Assembly: GCF_000208745.1 (NCBI RefSeq)
Contig: NC_030856.1
Coordinates: 19,889,323 to 19,953,322 of the forward strand
Length of the DNA: 64,000 nucleotides
Direction: 5' to 3'
Origin: Theobroma cacao
Taxonomy: Eukaryota > Streptophyta > Magnoliopsida > Malvales > Malvaceae
Position 1 is the first letter of the stretch, and the number at the start of each line of letters is the position of its first letter. Shown here in pieces: positions 1-9,423 of the stretch. The position numbers and the translations under genes are program-made. The notes beneath the pieces were generated by a model, which did not search any database, had not been told where the DNA came from, and saw only the letters and a program-made list of their open reading frames with translations.

Positions 1-194
1 AATGTAAATTTTAAAAGAGTAATGCCAGTACGAGTTGGCAATGTATATCACTATTTTGACTCAAAGTCATGAAATAGGACTTAGTGATAATAAATAGAAT
101 CATAAGTAAGATAAATAATAGGCTTGCTTGGGTTTAGTGGATTACGTCCATTGGATCCATGCGCCGATCATGACCCGGAATTTGGGTCGTGACA
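1..194 (+). mobile_element. 3' end of a Tekay-type LTR (left-edge fragment)
   Basis: The last roughly 75 bases (from about 120) match the 3' ends of the LTRs at 18320-18393 and 27969-28041: a GGCTTGCTTGGG-like start, a CATGCGCCGATCATG-like middle and a GGGTCGTGACA end. The match stops at 194, where the integrase frame of element A1 begins on the other strand. I infer an LTR element or solo LTR inserted in A1 integrase. The rest lies outside the window, so no target-site duplication can be tested. Bases 1-119 are AT-rich and non-coding. Confidence 0.7.
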
Positions 195-635
195 CTTTTC
201 TCGCTTCGCAAATCAAATCACACCTTTCCACGGAGAAACCTTAAGAAAAACTCTATCATCAATCTCAAACTCCAAGTCTTTTCTCCGTTTATCTACATAG
301 CTCTTCTGCCTATCCTGGGCTATCTTCAGCCGTTCTCGTATAACCTTGATCTTGCCATTAGTTAAATCGATCAATTCCACACTAACTAACTTTCTTTCAC
401 CCACTTCATCCCAACAAAGTGGAGTACGACATTTCCTTCCATATAAAGCTTCATACGGTGCCATACCAATGCTAGACTGGAAGCTATTGTTGTAAGCAAA
501 TTCCACTAACGGCAAGTGTCTATCCCAACTCCCAAGAAAATCCATGACACAAGCCGTCAACGTATCCTCCATAGTCTGGATAGTCCTCTCTGACTGATTA
601 TCCGTTTGTGGGTGAAAAGCAGTGCTAAATTTCAA
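195..635 (-). pseudogene. pol: A1 integrase, C-terminal half
   Basis: This is the second part of the integrase catalytic core and the start of the C-terminal domain. Landmarks in order are the AFHPQTDNQSERTIQ stretch (the DGQSER region of chromovirus integrases), VEFAYNNS, the YGRKCRTPLCWDEVGE motif and VFLKVSPWKGVI. The reading stops just after WKGVI and homology ends at 195, where a foreign LTR has inserted. In A1 the codons after WKG run on directly, whereas sibling A2 has 85 extra bases at the same point (8907-8991). A frame break near 640-665 separates this piece from the first integrase half. It is non-functional. Confidence 0.88.
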
Positions 636-665
636 TTTGGTTTCGAGAGCTTCTTGAAATTTTGG

Positions 666-1118
666 TCAAAATCGAGAAGTGAATCGAGGATTTCGGTCTG
701 ACACTATAGAAACGGGAACTCCGTGTAGCCTCACAATCTCATCTATATAGAGTTGAGCCAGCTTCTTAATAGAGTATGTACTATGGACAGCTAAAAAGTG
801 AGCGGACTTAGTCAACTGATCTACGATCACCCAGATCGCATCCTTTCCCCTCTGTGTCCGCGACAGTCCCAAAACAAAACCCATAGTTACATGCTTCCAT
901 TTCCACTCGGGAATAGGTAAAGACTGAAGTGTACCTACTGGCTTCTGATGCTCCGCCTTAACTTGCTGACATACGAGACATTTTGCTACGACTTTTGCTA
1001 CATCTCGCTTCATACCTGGCCACCAATAATTCTCCTTGATAGTCCTATACATCTTGGTGCTTCCAGGATGTAATGCATAGGCAGATGAATGGGCTACTTC
1101 TAAAATAGCTCGTCTCAA
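666..1118 (-). pseudogene. pol: A1 integrase, zinc finger and first half of core
   Basis: The N-terminal HHCC zinc-binding domain is visible (His in [10 protein letters not shown], then [12 protein letters not shown] and CLVCQQ), followed by the start of the DDE core. The first catalytic Asp, normally in a TMDFV context, reads TMGFV here, so the metal site is lost. The second Asp region (VSDRNPRF) is present. The integrase would insert element cDNA into host DNA. The frame is open upstream of the methionine only for a short way before stops occur. Confidence 0.88.
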
Positions 1119-1721
1119 CTAATCATCCTTAGGGGCACAAATTTGGTCTCTAAGCATCAAGGTACCATCATCGCTAAGTCTAAACTCACTAGTTTCTCCA
1201 TCTTCTAGCTTTTGAACTTCCTGTTTCAACTCATCATTAGATTTCTGCAATTCTTTGATCTAAGTTAACACTGAAGGTCTCACAATGAAGCTTGCCAATA
1301 AGGATCCATCGTCACCATTTCTCAACTGGACCCCAAGAGATTTCATCTTTAATAATGCTGGAAAATAACAACTTTAAAGTGCTGCTAAAGACGATGAAGA
1401 CTTACGACTTAAGGCATCAGCTACAACGTTCGTCTTTCCCGGATGATAGTCTATCACCAAGTCATAATCTTTTATCAACTCCAACCATCGCCTTTGCCTC
1501 AAATTAAGCTTCTTCTAAGTGAGCAAATATTTTAAACTCTTGTGATCCGTAAATATTCGACAATGCTCACCATACAAGTAATGCCTCCAGATTTTTAAAG
1601 CAAACACCACTGCTGCTAACTCTAAATCATGAGTAGGGTAATTCGTCTCATGCTTCTTCAACAGTCGGGAAGCATAAGCTATCACTTTCTCATCTTGCAT
1701 CAACACACACCCTAATCCCAA
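1119..1721 (-). pseudogene. pol: A1 RNase H and linker, degraded
   Basis: The better preserved part (1515-1721) has the RNase H signature: [20 protein letters not shown], the [27 protein letters not shown] region and an upstream GLGCVLMQ strand. The connection to integrase (1119-1514) is full of stops, but a [14 protein letters not shown] stretch can be read near 1411-1441. RNase H removes the RNA strand during reverse transcription. No intact domain remains. Confidence 0.8.
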
Positions 1722-1807
1722 CTTTAGGCATCACTATATACCACAAATTCTTTTCCATTAACAGGAAGTGTTAAAATGGGAGTAGAGGTTAACCAGTTCT
1801 TTAGCTC

Positions 1808-2449
1808 CTAAAATTGATTCTCACAAACATCATCCCACTCAAACTTAACTCCCTTACGAGTTAGACGGGTCAAAGGAGCTGCTATTAAGGAAAACCCCTG
1901 AACAAACCTTCGATAATAACCGACTAATCCGAGGAAACTACGGATCTCTGTCACCGTCTTAGGTTGCTTCCATTGTAAAATTGCCTCTATCTTCCTAGGA
2001 TCAACATATATTCCAGCTCCCGATACTACGTGTCCCAAGAATACCACTTCCTATAACCAAAACTCACACTTCGAAAACGTTGCATACAACTGTCTTTCCC
2101 GCAAAGTCTGTAATACTATACGTAAGTGGGTAGCGTGCTCATCATTATCTCTCGAGTAAACCAGAATGTCATCAATGAACACAATAACAAACTTGTCCAA
2201 GTAAGGGTGGAACACCCTATTCATGAGATCCATAAAAGCTACCGGTGCATTCGTTAATCCGAAAGGCATGACCAAGAACTGATAATGACTGTACCGAGTC
2301 CTAAACGCTGTCTTTGGTACATCCTGTTCTTTGATCCTCAATTGATGATACCCAGACCTCAGATCAACCTTAGAAAACACTGTAGCTCCCTGTAATTGAT
2401 CAAAAAGATCATCAATCCTCGGCAACGGATGCTTGTTCTTAATGGTCAT
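1808..2449 (-). pseudogene. pol: A1 reverse transcriptase, palm and thumb
   Basis: Two adjacent frames separated by a single stop near 2048 make up most of the RT domain. Motifs in order: [57 protein letters not shown] (catalytic Asp pair intact), SKCEFWL, then [13 protein letters not shown], and [13 protein letters not shown] in the connection. An upstream stop near 2450 replaces the Gln usually seen after CIDYR. This polymerase domain copies element RNA to cDNA. Confidence 0.9.
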
Positions 2450-2458
2450 TTTGTTAAG

Positions 2459-3265
2459 TTATCGGTAATCTATACATAACCGAAGTGTACCGTCTTTCCT
2501 TTTCACAAATAAAACCGGTGCTCCCCACGGAGATGTACTAGGGTGTATAAAACCCTTGTCCATTAACTCTTTCAACTGTATTTTCAACTCCTTCAACTCT
2601 GCCAAAGCCATTCTATATGGAGGAATAGAGATAGGGGCAGTACTCGAAAGTAAGTCAATGGAGAATTTGAACTCACGATCGGGAGGAAGTCTCGATATTT
2701 CATCAAGAAATACATCAGGGAACTCACTTACTACGGGGACATTCTCTAACTTAGGTTCCTCCCTCGATATATCAATCACATGAGCCAAGTATGTCGGATA
2801 TCCCTTTCGCACCAATTTCAAAGCTTTGAGGGCTGAGATTACACAAAACGGTAATACTCGACGCTCCCCCGTAAATACAACTTCTGTTCCCTCTAAACTC
2901 TGGAGAATCACTTCTTTCTTAAAACAATCCTCCTTTGTTCGATGAGTGGACAACCAATCCATACCCAAGATCAAATCAAAGTCCCGAATCTCCGAAGGGA
3001 TTAAATCACCCATAAATTCTTCTTCCCCAACTTTAATACCACAGTCTCTATAATACGTATTTCTTACTAATCGTTTGCCTAGAGGAGTATGCACTATAAT
3101 CTCTTCCTCTAATGGTGACGGGCTCCTATCTGAGAATGATGCAAATGATATGCTCACGTATGATCTATCGAAGCTCGAATCTATCAAAACATGTTCATCT
3201 CTATCAAACACAATCATAGTACCTGTCACTGTGCTAGGTCGAACCTGAGCTTCATCCTCAGTCAC
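2459..3265 (-). pseudogene. pol: A1 protease and N-terminal RT
   Basis: The first half is a retropepsin-like aspartic protease with [12 protein letters not shown] downstream. The catalytic triad, usually D-T/S-G, reads D-S-S here ([13 protein letters not shown]), so the flap-side Gly is lost. The second half is the RT N-terminus with [20 protein letters not shown] and CIDYR. The frame continues from the gag side after a stop near 3290. It is probably inactive. Confidence 0.85.
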
Positions 3266-3429
3266 TGCAAAAACCCTGGTCGAAATCTGAGGCTACGGTC
3301 TGGAAGATGGTTGCTCTGGGGTATTACTCCCCATGCTTGACCGTATCACTGGGCATTGTCTAGACTGTGATCCTGAAGTATCTCTCTGTTGTATACTAGA
3401 AAGAGTCAGAGGAGTAGAAGTAGCTACTG

Positions 3430-4621
3430 TACCCCATCTCAACTGAGGACAATCTCTTTTGATATGCCCCTGTTGGCCGCATTGAAAACACTTTATAGGC
3501 TGTCTGCATTACCCAACATGAAATCTTCTGCAATTACGACATCTGTCCAATCTTCCTGAAGTCCCCCTCTGACTACTCATCATGGGTCGATCAAGTCTAG
3601 AAGATCTCGGCTGTGACTGCTGAGATGGAGGCCTAGTGGATGCCACAGACGCTGAGGTATTACTTCTTGCAGTAGATGTCGAATTTCTACCTTTCTTTGA
3701 AGACTGACCCGGGAATGTAGGCGAATTTCTTCTCTTTGCAAACTCAGCTCGGATTTGTCTATTCTCAGTGGCGAGCTTCTCAGCCCGTAAGGCCATCTGC
3801 ACAATTTCCTTATACAACTCCTTGCCAGTCACTATCATACGCTCCCGTATCTCATTACGGAGTCTTTCCTTAAAGTAGTTTACCTGGTCTTGCTCCAATT
3901 TCAGCAACTCAGGTACATAAAGCATCAACTCGTTTAAATGAGTTTCATACTCCTCAATGGTCATGTTCCCTTGTTTCAAGCTCATAAATTCTCTCTTTTG
4001 CTCTTTCTGATGGAAATAAGTGTAATACTGACCATCGAACTCTCGGAGGAAATTCGTCCAAGTCAGTAGTACAGGAGAGCGAGACTTTACTGAATTCCAC
4101 CAGGTACGGGCTCTCTTCTCAAATAATCGTGTATCCACCTTTAATTTCATCTCATCATCTAATCCCACATCTACCAGTGTCTTCGATACTTGAATAAGCC
4201 AATCCTTAGCTGCGGTCGTATCCAACTCACCAGTAAACGAGACACAACCTAACTGTCTAGCTTCCTTCAATTTTTTAAAAATGGAGACGTCTAGTGTTTG
4301 GGGTGGAATAGGAGGTGGTGGTACTGGGACTGTTATAGGAGAAACAGCGGGTGGAACTGGACTAGCCTGAGCCTGTACCGTAAGAGCAGCAAGAAAAGCC
4401 GCTAATGCCTGTGCTACCTTGGGTGACATGGTAGGTACGCCAGGAACAGCAACAGGTCGTGGAAGAGGTACCAGAATGTTAGTAGACTCAACAGTAGGAA
4501 CTGCTCCAAAAAAAGACGCAGTTGACTCCTCTTCTATGGAATCCAGCCGACTCTGTCTAGGGCGACCCCTTCCTCTATCGGTAGATCTAGTGATAGGTGG
4601 TAGCTCACGTCGAGGAGGCAT
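3430..4621 (-). pseudogene. gag: A1 gag polyprotein with zinc knuckle
   Basis: The start is the ATG at 4621 (MPPRRELPP), typical of plant gypsy gag, followed by an R/G-rich and proline-rich N-terminus. The Retrotrans_gag capsid domain covers about residues 115-270 (AKDWLIQVSKTL, RTWWNSVKSRSP, LKQGNMTIEEYETHLNELM, IRERMIV). A first in-frame stop falls at about 3507, just before the CCHC knuckle, which reads CFQCGQQGHIKRDC near 3440-3485. Gag forms the particle and binds the RNA. 370 codons are open before the stop. Confidence 0.88.
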
Positions 4622-4801
4622 AATGATCTACAAAAAGAACGGAATTGGTTTAGACAATTTAAGACTCTATATGCAACTACATGCAACTAACTAATCTTAA
4701 CTGGGCCAGACTGACATTGTAAATTATTTTAAAATAACTTTTAATCCAAGAACTTTAAAAATCAAAAACTTTTTTCAAAACCATAAGCTTTTAAATCGAA
4801 A

Positions 4802-4813
4802 GCGCTGATACCA
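4802..4813 (-). other. A1 primer-binding site
   Basis: On the minus strand this reads TGGTATCAGCGC, one base from the initiator-Met tRNA complement TGGTATCAGAGC. It lies a few bases inside the LTR end, as expected. Confidence 0.85.
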
Positions 4814-4820
4814 ATTGAAT

Positions 4821-7578
4821 TGTCACGACCTGGAACCTCCCTCGGGCCCATGACAACTGCCGCGACGTCCTGATTGATACTCATTACCCGTAATACCAAT
4901 CGAAACCTCGCAAGGCTTACATATCAGTTTTAAACAATTTTCAGTTGTTTCCGGCTCAAGTAAATCAAAAGACAAAAATATAGCATTTTTATATAAAACA
5001 ATATTTATAGAAGCACGTGTAAGTAATCTTTTGTAACTTAGAAGTAAAATAAATTCATACATACAATAATTTACAAAGTTATAATGTACAATAATAATTA
5101 CAATGACAAGTGGCCCATAAATACACCAAGTGTTGGTGATAGTAACCTACTGTCTGTGTGATAGAGGGGTCAACTGAAATCCTCGACAAAATCGGGTATC
5201 TACAAGCTACCACAGGCCTGAAATATTTGGAAAGGAGGTGGGTGAGATTTTGCAATCCCAATGAGTAAACAGACATTATCATAAATATCTAAAGGCGAGT
5301 AACATGGAGGCAAGTTTAAACAATAAATTATAAACCATTTCATAAGGTTTTCAATTTATTTCTTAAACCATAAAATATTTGTAATTGACCAAAACAGTTA
5401 TTAAGGCTTATAACTTTTATTAAAAATAGGGCTCAAGCCAAAACTAGTCCTTGGGGATACCTTGGCCGAGGCATCTAACCGAGTCCACCAAGGTTGTTAA
5501 GATATTTACATGTTAAACATAAGTTAGTTTTGAAAACAAGCCGTTCCTTGGCGTTGGTCGAGTTACACATTCACGTGGGCGTTCGACGTGAAGTGAGCTC
5601 TAACACTACCCCGGGAGTTACCCTCATCGCGTTTACAACCAGAGTAACTATATAACCGGGTTTATTGTGCCCCTCTAATAGGCAGTCCACCGAAACGCGT
5701 CACTGTAGTGACTAAACCCAGCAATTTTAATAAAATTTTGACAGTATAACGTGGCTTTTATTTATTTACCCAGCCTGCATAGTAAAAGACAGATTACATA
5801 AATTCCCAATGCAATTATAAAATATAGCCACATATACTCATATATCATAAGCCATTCATAGGAAAATATACTTTTCAAGACAATTGACAGCCTCCGATTA
5901 CTCAATTTTATAATCAATAGTTTCTTATTTCAGAAAATCAAGACAATATATTTATTTGTCACATTTATTTCTAAAACATTAAAAATCCCATTTCAATCTC
6001 ATTTTCGTTTCATAAAATCCATGAAGAGCATTTAAAAATAAACTCTAGATAATTTACAATAATAATAGGTATACTCACCGTTTGTACAAATTAAATGCTT
6101 TCTAGGTGCCCCAATCACTGTTCGTCGGGCATGACTTCCTTGCCTTTACCGGAAGGCTCTTCTCCTTGACACATTGCAAAAATTTCACAATTTACCACAT
6201 TGATGCTAAATCACTATATAATTGAATTAAATCCTATTTTAATGCATGGTATGAAATGCAATAACCTAAAACAGCTTAAATGCAGTATTAACCTATTTTT
6301 GGCACTTTACCCGATAAATTGCTAACGCGCTCTATTTTAGCTCTAAATTGTCCCATTTTCTCTCCAACATTTCTAACCATTAAATATCAGCCAATAATCC
6401 TCTAAAATCACCAAAATTAGCTCACTTTTCTCCTTGGAAAATTCGGCCAAAAATGGGACATTAACTAGGTAAATTTTCCACTTTGTTTTTCTATCACATT
6501 TAACCATTTTTCATCATTTTCTCTTCATTTCTCTTAGAATAAAAATCAGTTCATCATCATTGTACATCATTGAATATTCGGCCAAGGGTGGGTATTGTGA
6601 GAATTTCATGCTTTCTTGCCCTATTTGATTTCTATACACATTTAACTAACTAAAACTACCAATTTAACTAAGAATCAAAACATAAAAATTTCAAAATCCT
6701 TCCCCTTGAAATTCGGCCAGCCCTTGGTATCACTTTTTGATCTCTCTCCTCAAGCATGCTAAATGGAAACAAAGGCATAGGAAAGGTAGAAATCAAGCTA
6801 AAGTCAAAAAATCTTACCGTTAAACGCGTAAACGGACGAAAAACGTGATTTCCCCTTTGAATTTTCTAGTTTTCCTTTGGTTTTTATCTTTTCTTCCTTT
6901 CCTCTCTATTTTCTCTCTTCTTTTCTCCTTATGGCCGGCCATCACCTGATGTGGGGTTTAAATGGGTTGACTTTCCTTTTAAAAAATATTAAATCATTAA
7001 AAAGTGCCATGTGTCACTTTCTCATTGGCCTATTTTTAAAATTTCATCCTTTAAACTTTAATTTTTCACCACTTAGAATACCATAGTTATTCATACCAAA
7101 AATAAATAAATCCTATAATTTTGACAAGTTTTTGGTGGTGAAAATTACGGTTTTTACCCCGGGGTGACAAAATTATCGTTTTGCCTCTATGTTTTGAAAA
7201 TTGCTGGAATTGAAATTTTTCACTTCCTATCATTAAATTATACTCCAAATAGTTAATCTTGGTCAAAAATTTCACTCCATGATCAAATTATTATCTTAGG
7301 TGGCGAAATGACGATTTTGCCCCTAAACATCAAAATTTACAATTTTTCCCCAAATGAACCCTCGAACTCTGAACAATCATTTTTAGTCATTCTTGGACTG
7401 TAAAATATTAAATTTCATCCTACGATTCCTATTTGAACTAGTTCGAGGTTAAATAAACTCAAGTGTACCGTTAGATACAATACCGGGTTTCGTCTATTCT
7501 TAGGAACTTTCCTAGTGTAATAACATGCTACTCAGTGCATGTATGTCATGATATGTGTTTATAGGGTTGGGTTTTACA
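4821..7578 (-). repeat. A1 5' LTR (A family, 2.76 kb)
   Basis: On the minus strand it begins TGTAAAACCC at 7578 and ends CGTGACA at 4821. It aligns along its length with the A2 LTR (9424-12473) and the solo LTR (19445-22387); shared landmarks are the ATGGCCGGCC block, the central block of GTCACTACAGTGACG type (near 5690-5715 here) and the GCCTTGCGAGGTTTCG end. No coding sequence is visible; short open frames in it are chance. The polarity puts the promoter upstream of gag at 4621. Confidence 0.9.
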
Positions 7579-7908
7579 TATACGGTGAGCGTTCTCAGAT
7601 TTTTACTGACCACAAAAGTTTGAAATACTTAGTCACCCAGAAAGAACTCAACTTGAGACAGAGACGATGGTTAGAGTTGATTAAGGATTATGACTTAGTA
7701 ATTGATTATCATCCGGGGAAGGCAAATGTTGTAGCAGATACCTTAAGTCGTAAATCCTCATATTCATTAGCATCACTTCGAAATTCTTATTTTCTTATAC
7801 TACTTGAGATGAAATCTCTAGGGATCCAGTTGATTAATGGTGAGGATGAAACCCTACTTGCTAGCTTTGTTGTGAGACCCTCATTGTTGAATCAAATCAA
7901 GGAATTGT
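7579..7908 (+). pseudogene. pol: A2 RNase H, C-terminal part
   Basis: The open frame starts in foreign LTR sequence and enters RNase H at [17 protein letters not shown], then [18 protein letters not shown] and [16 protein letters not shown]. These are the last RNase H strands and the linker to integrase. A stop (TAG at about 7908) closes the frame at KEL. The upstream catalytic residues lie beyond the A1 insertion. Confidence 0.88.
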
Positions 7909-8906
7909 AGAAGTCTGATGATGAGTTGAAACGGGAAGTTCAAAAGTTGCGAGATAGTGATGATGGTATCTTAATGCTTGGGAATCGAGTTTGTGTTCTT
8001 AAAGATGATCAGCTAAGACGGGCTATTTTGGAGGAAGCTCATTCTTTCGCCTATGCTTTACATCCCGGAAGCACCAAAATGTACAAGACTATCAAGGAAA
8101 GTTATTGGTGGCCGGGTATGAAACGAGACATAGTAGAGTTTGTAGCGAAATGTCTCACATGCCAGCAAATTATGGTGAAACATCAGAAACCATCGGGTAC
8201 TCTTCAGCCTCTACCTATCCCTGAATGGAAGTGAGAGCACGTGACTATGGACTTTATATTGGGTTTACCGCGGACGCAAAATGAGAAGGATGCTATTTGG
8301 GTGATTGTGGATTGATTGACTAAGTCTGCCTATTTCTTGGCTATCCATAGCACATATTCCATTGAGAAGCTAGCTAAGTTATATATAGAGAAGATAGTGA
8401 GATTGCATGGAGTCCCAGTTTCTATCGTGTCAGATCGAGACCCCCAGTTCACTTCTTGATTTTGGCCGAAATTTCAGAAAGCTCTTTAAACTAATTTGAG
8501 GTTTAACACTACCTTTCATCCACGGACAGATGGTCAATTTGAAAGGACTATTCAGACTTTAGAGGATATGCTACGAGCTTGTGTCATTGACTTTACGGGG
8601 AGTTGGGATAGACACTTGCCATTGGTGGACTTCGCATATAACAACAGTTTTCAATTTAGTATTAGGATGGCACCATACGAGGCTTTGTATAGAAGAAAGT
8701 GTCGAACTCCACTCTGCTGGGATGAAGTGGGTGAGAGGAAATTGTTTAATGTAGAACTGATTAATCTGACTAATGACAAGATCAAGGTTATCTGAGAGTG
8801 ATTAAAGACAGCTCAAGACAGGCAGAAAGTTACTCGGATAAACAGAGAAAAGATTTAGAATTTGAAGTTGATGATAGAATTTTTCTTAAGGTCTCTCATT
8901 GGAAAG
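7909..8906 (+). pseudogene. pol: A2 integrase zinc finger and catalytic core
   Basis: The HHCC finger ([28 protein letters not shown]) is followed by the core: the first Asp in TMDFILGL, the second in VSDRDPQF, then FHPRTDGQFERTIQ, FAYNNSFQ and RRKCRTPLCWDEVGE. At least five in-frame stops occur; a Trp to stop change after LPIPEWK (TGA) and one in IVD-stop-LTKSA are clear. Catalytic residues that can be seen are retained, unlike in A1. The frame runs to the codons for WKG at 8900-8907. Confidence 0.87.
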
Positions 8907-8991
8907 GTAATGATTTGAATACTTTAAGGTATTAAGTCTTATTTGATTATATTATTGTGGTAAATTGTGGTATCTTGTTGGATAATGAAAG
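8907..8991 (+). other. 85-bp GT-AG intron-like insert in A2 integrase
   Basis: The integrase frame reads ...SHWK up to 8906 and resumes in frame as [13 protein letters not shown] from 8992 if these 85 bases are removed. The insert starts GTAATG, ends AATGAAAG, is very AT-rich and lacks homology to A1 or H, where the same codons are contiguous. It is flanked by the 7-bp direct repeat GAAAGGT (8902-8908 and 8987-8993). It could be a small intron, or an insertion with target duplication that happens to have GT and AG ends. Confidence 0.5.
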
Positions 8992-9355
8992 GTGTGATTC
9001 GGTTCTCAAAGCGAGGAAAGCTCAATCCGAGATACATTGGACCCTTTCATATTATTGAAAGGATTGGGCCAGTGGCATATAGACTAGAATTAGCCCCGGA
9101 GTTGGGTCGGATTCACAATGTTTTCCACGTCTCGATGCTGAAAAAGTATGTACCTGATCCCTCCCATATCCTCGAGGCACTTCCGATTGAATTGCAAGAA
9201 GATTTGAAGTTCGAGGTGCAACCTATACGTATTTTAGTCAGAAAGGATTGAGTGTTGAGGAATAAGAACATTCCAATGGTTAAGATGTTGTGGAAAAATG
9301 CTTGGATGGAGGAGATGACGTGGGAAGTTGAGCACCAGATGAGAAACTAATATTC
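8992..9355 (+). pseudogene. pol: A2 integrase C-terminus and chromodomain
   Basis: The integrase C-terminal (GPY/F-type) module reads [31 protein letters not shown] and [18 protein letters not shown]. After a stop at about 9249 comes a chromodomain-like stretch with IPMVKMLWKNAWMEEMTWEV. Chromodomains of chromoviruses bind modified histone tails and steer insertion to heterochromatin, which fits the nesting seen here. This domain is the main support for calling the A family a chromovirus. Confidence 0.8.
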
Positions 9356-9408
9356 GCATCTTTTATTCGAGTCTAATAAGTGAAATTTTGAGGTCAAAAT
9401 TTTATTTT

Positions 9409-9417
9409 AAGGGGGGG
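9409..9417 (+). other. A2 polypurine tract
   Basis: A run of AA followed by seven G lies 6 bp upstream of the 3' LTR. It is the expected primer site for plus-strand DNA. Confidence 0.75.
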
Positions 9418-9423
9418 TAGTGT

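Larger units (their letters stand above)
195..7578 (-). mobile_element. Ty3/gypsy Tekay-like element A1 (5' LTR plus most of gag-pol)
   Basis: Reading on the minus strand, the order is LTR (7578-4821), PBS, gag, protease, RT, RNase H and integrase, the order of Metaviridae. The element is cut at 195 by another LTR, so its C-terminal integrase/chromodomain, PPT and 3' LTR are missing. Its outer LTR end at 7578 abuts RNase H codons of plus-strand sibling A2, so A1 inserted into a copy of its own family. gag-pol looks like one frame interrupted by scattered stops. Tekay/Del assignment rests on the 2.8 kb LTR and on similarity to A2, which has a chromodomain. Confidence 0.88.

Noticed and set aside
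2556..2783. Plus-strand frame opposite A1 protease/RT
   Set aside because: Antisense shadow of a real pol frame.
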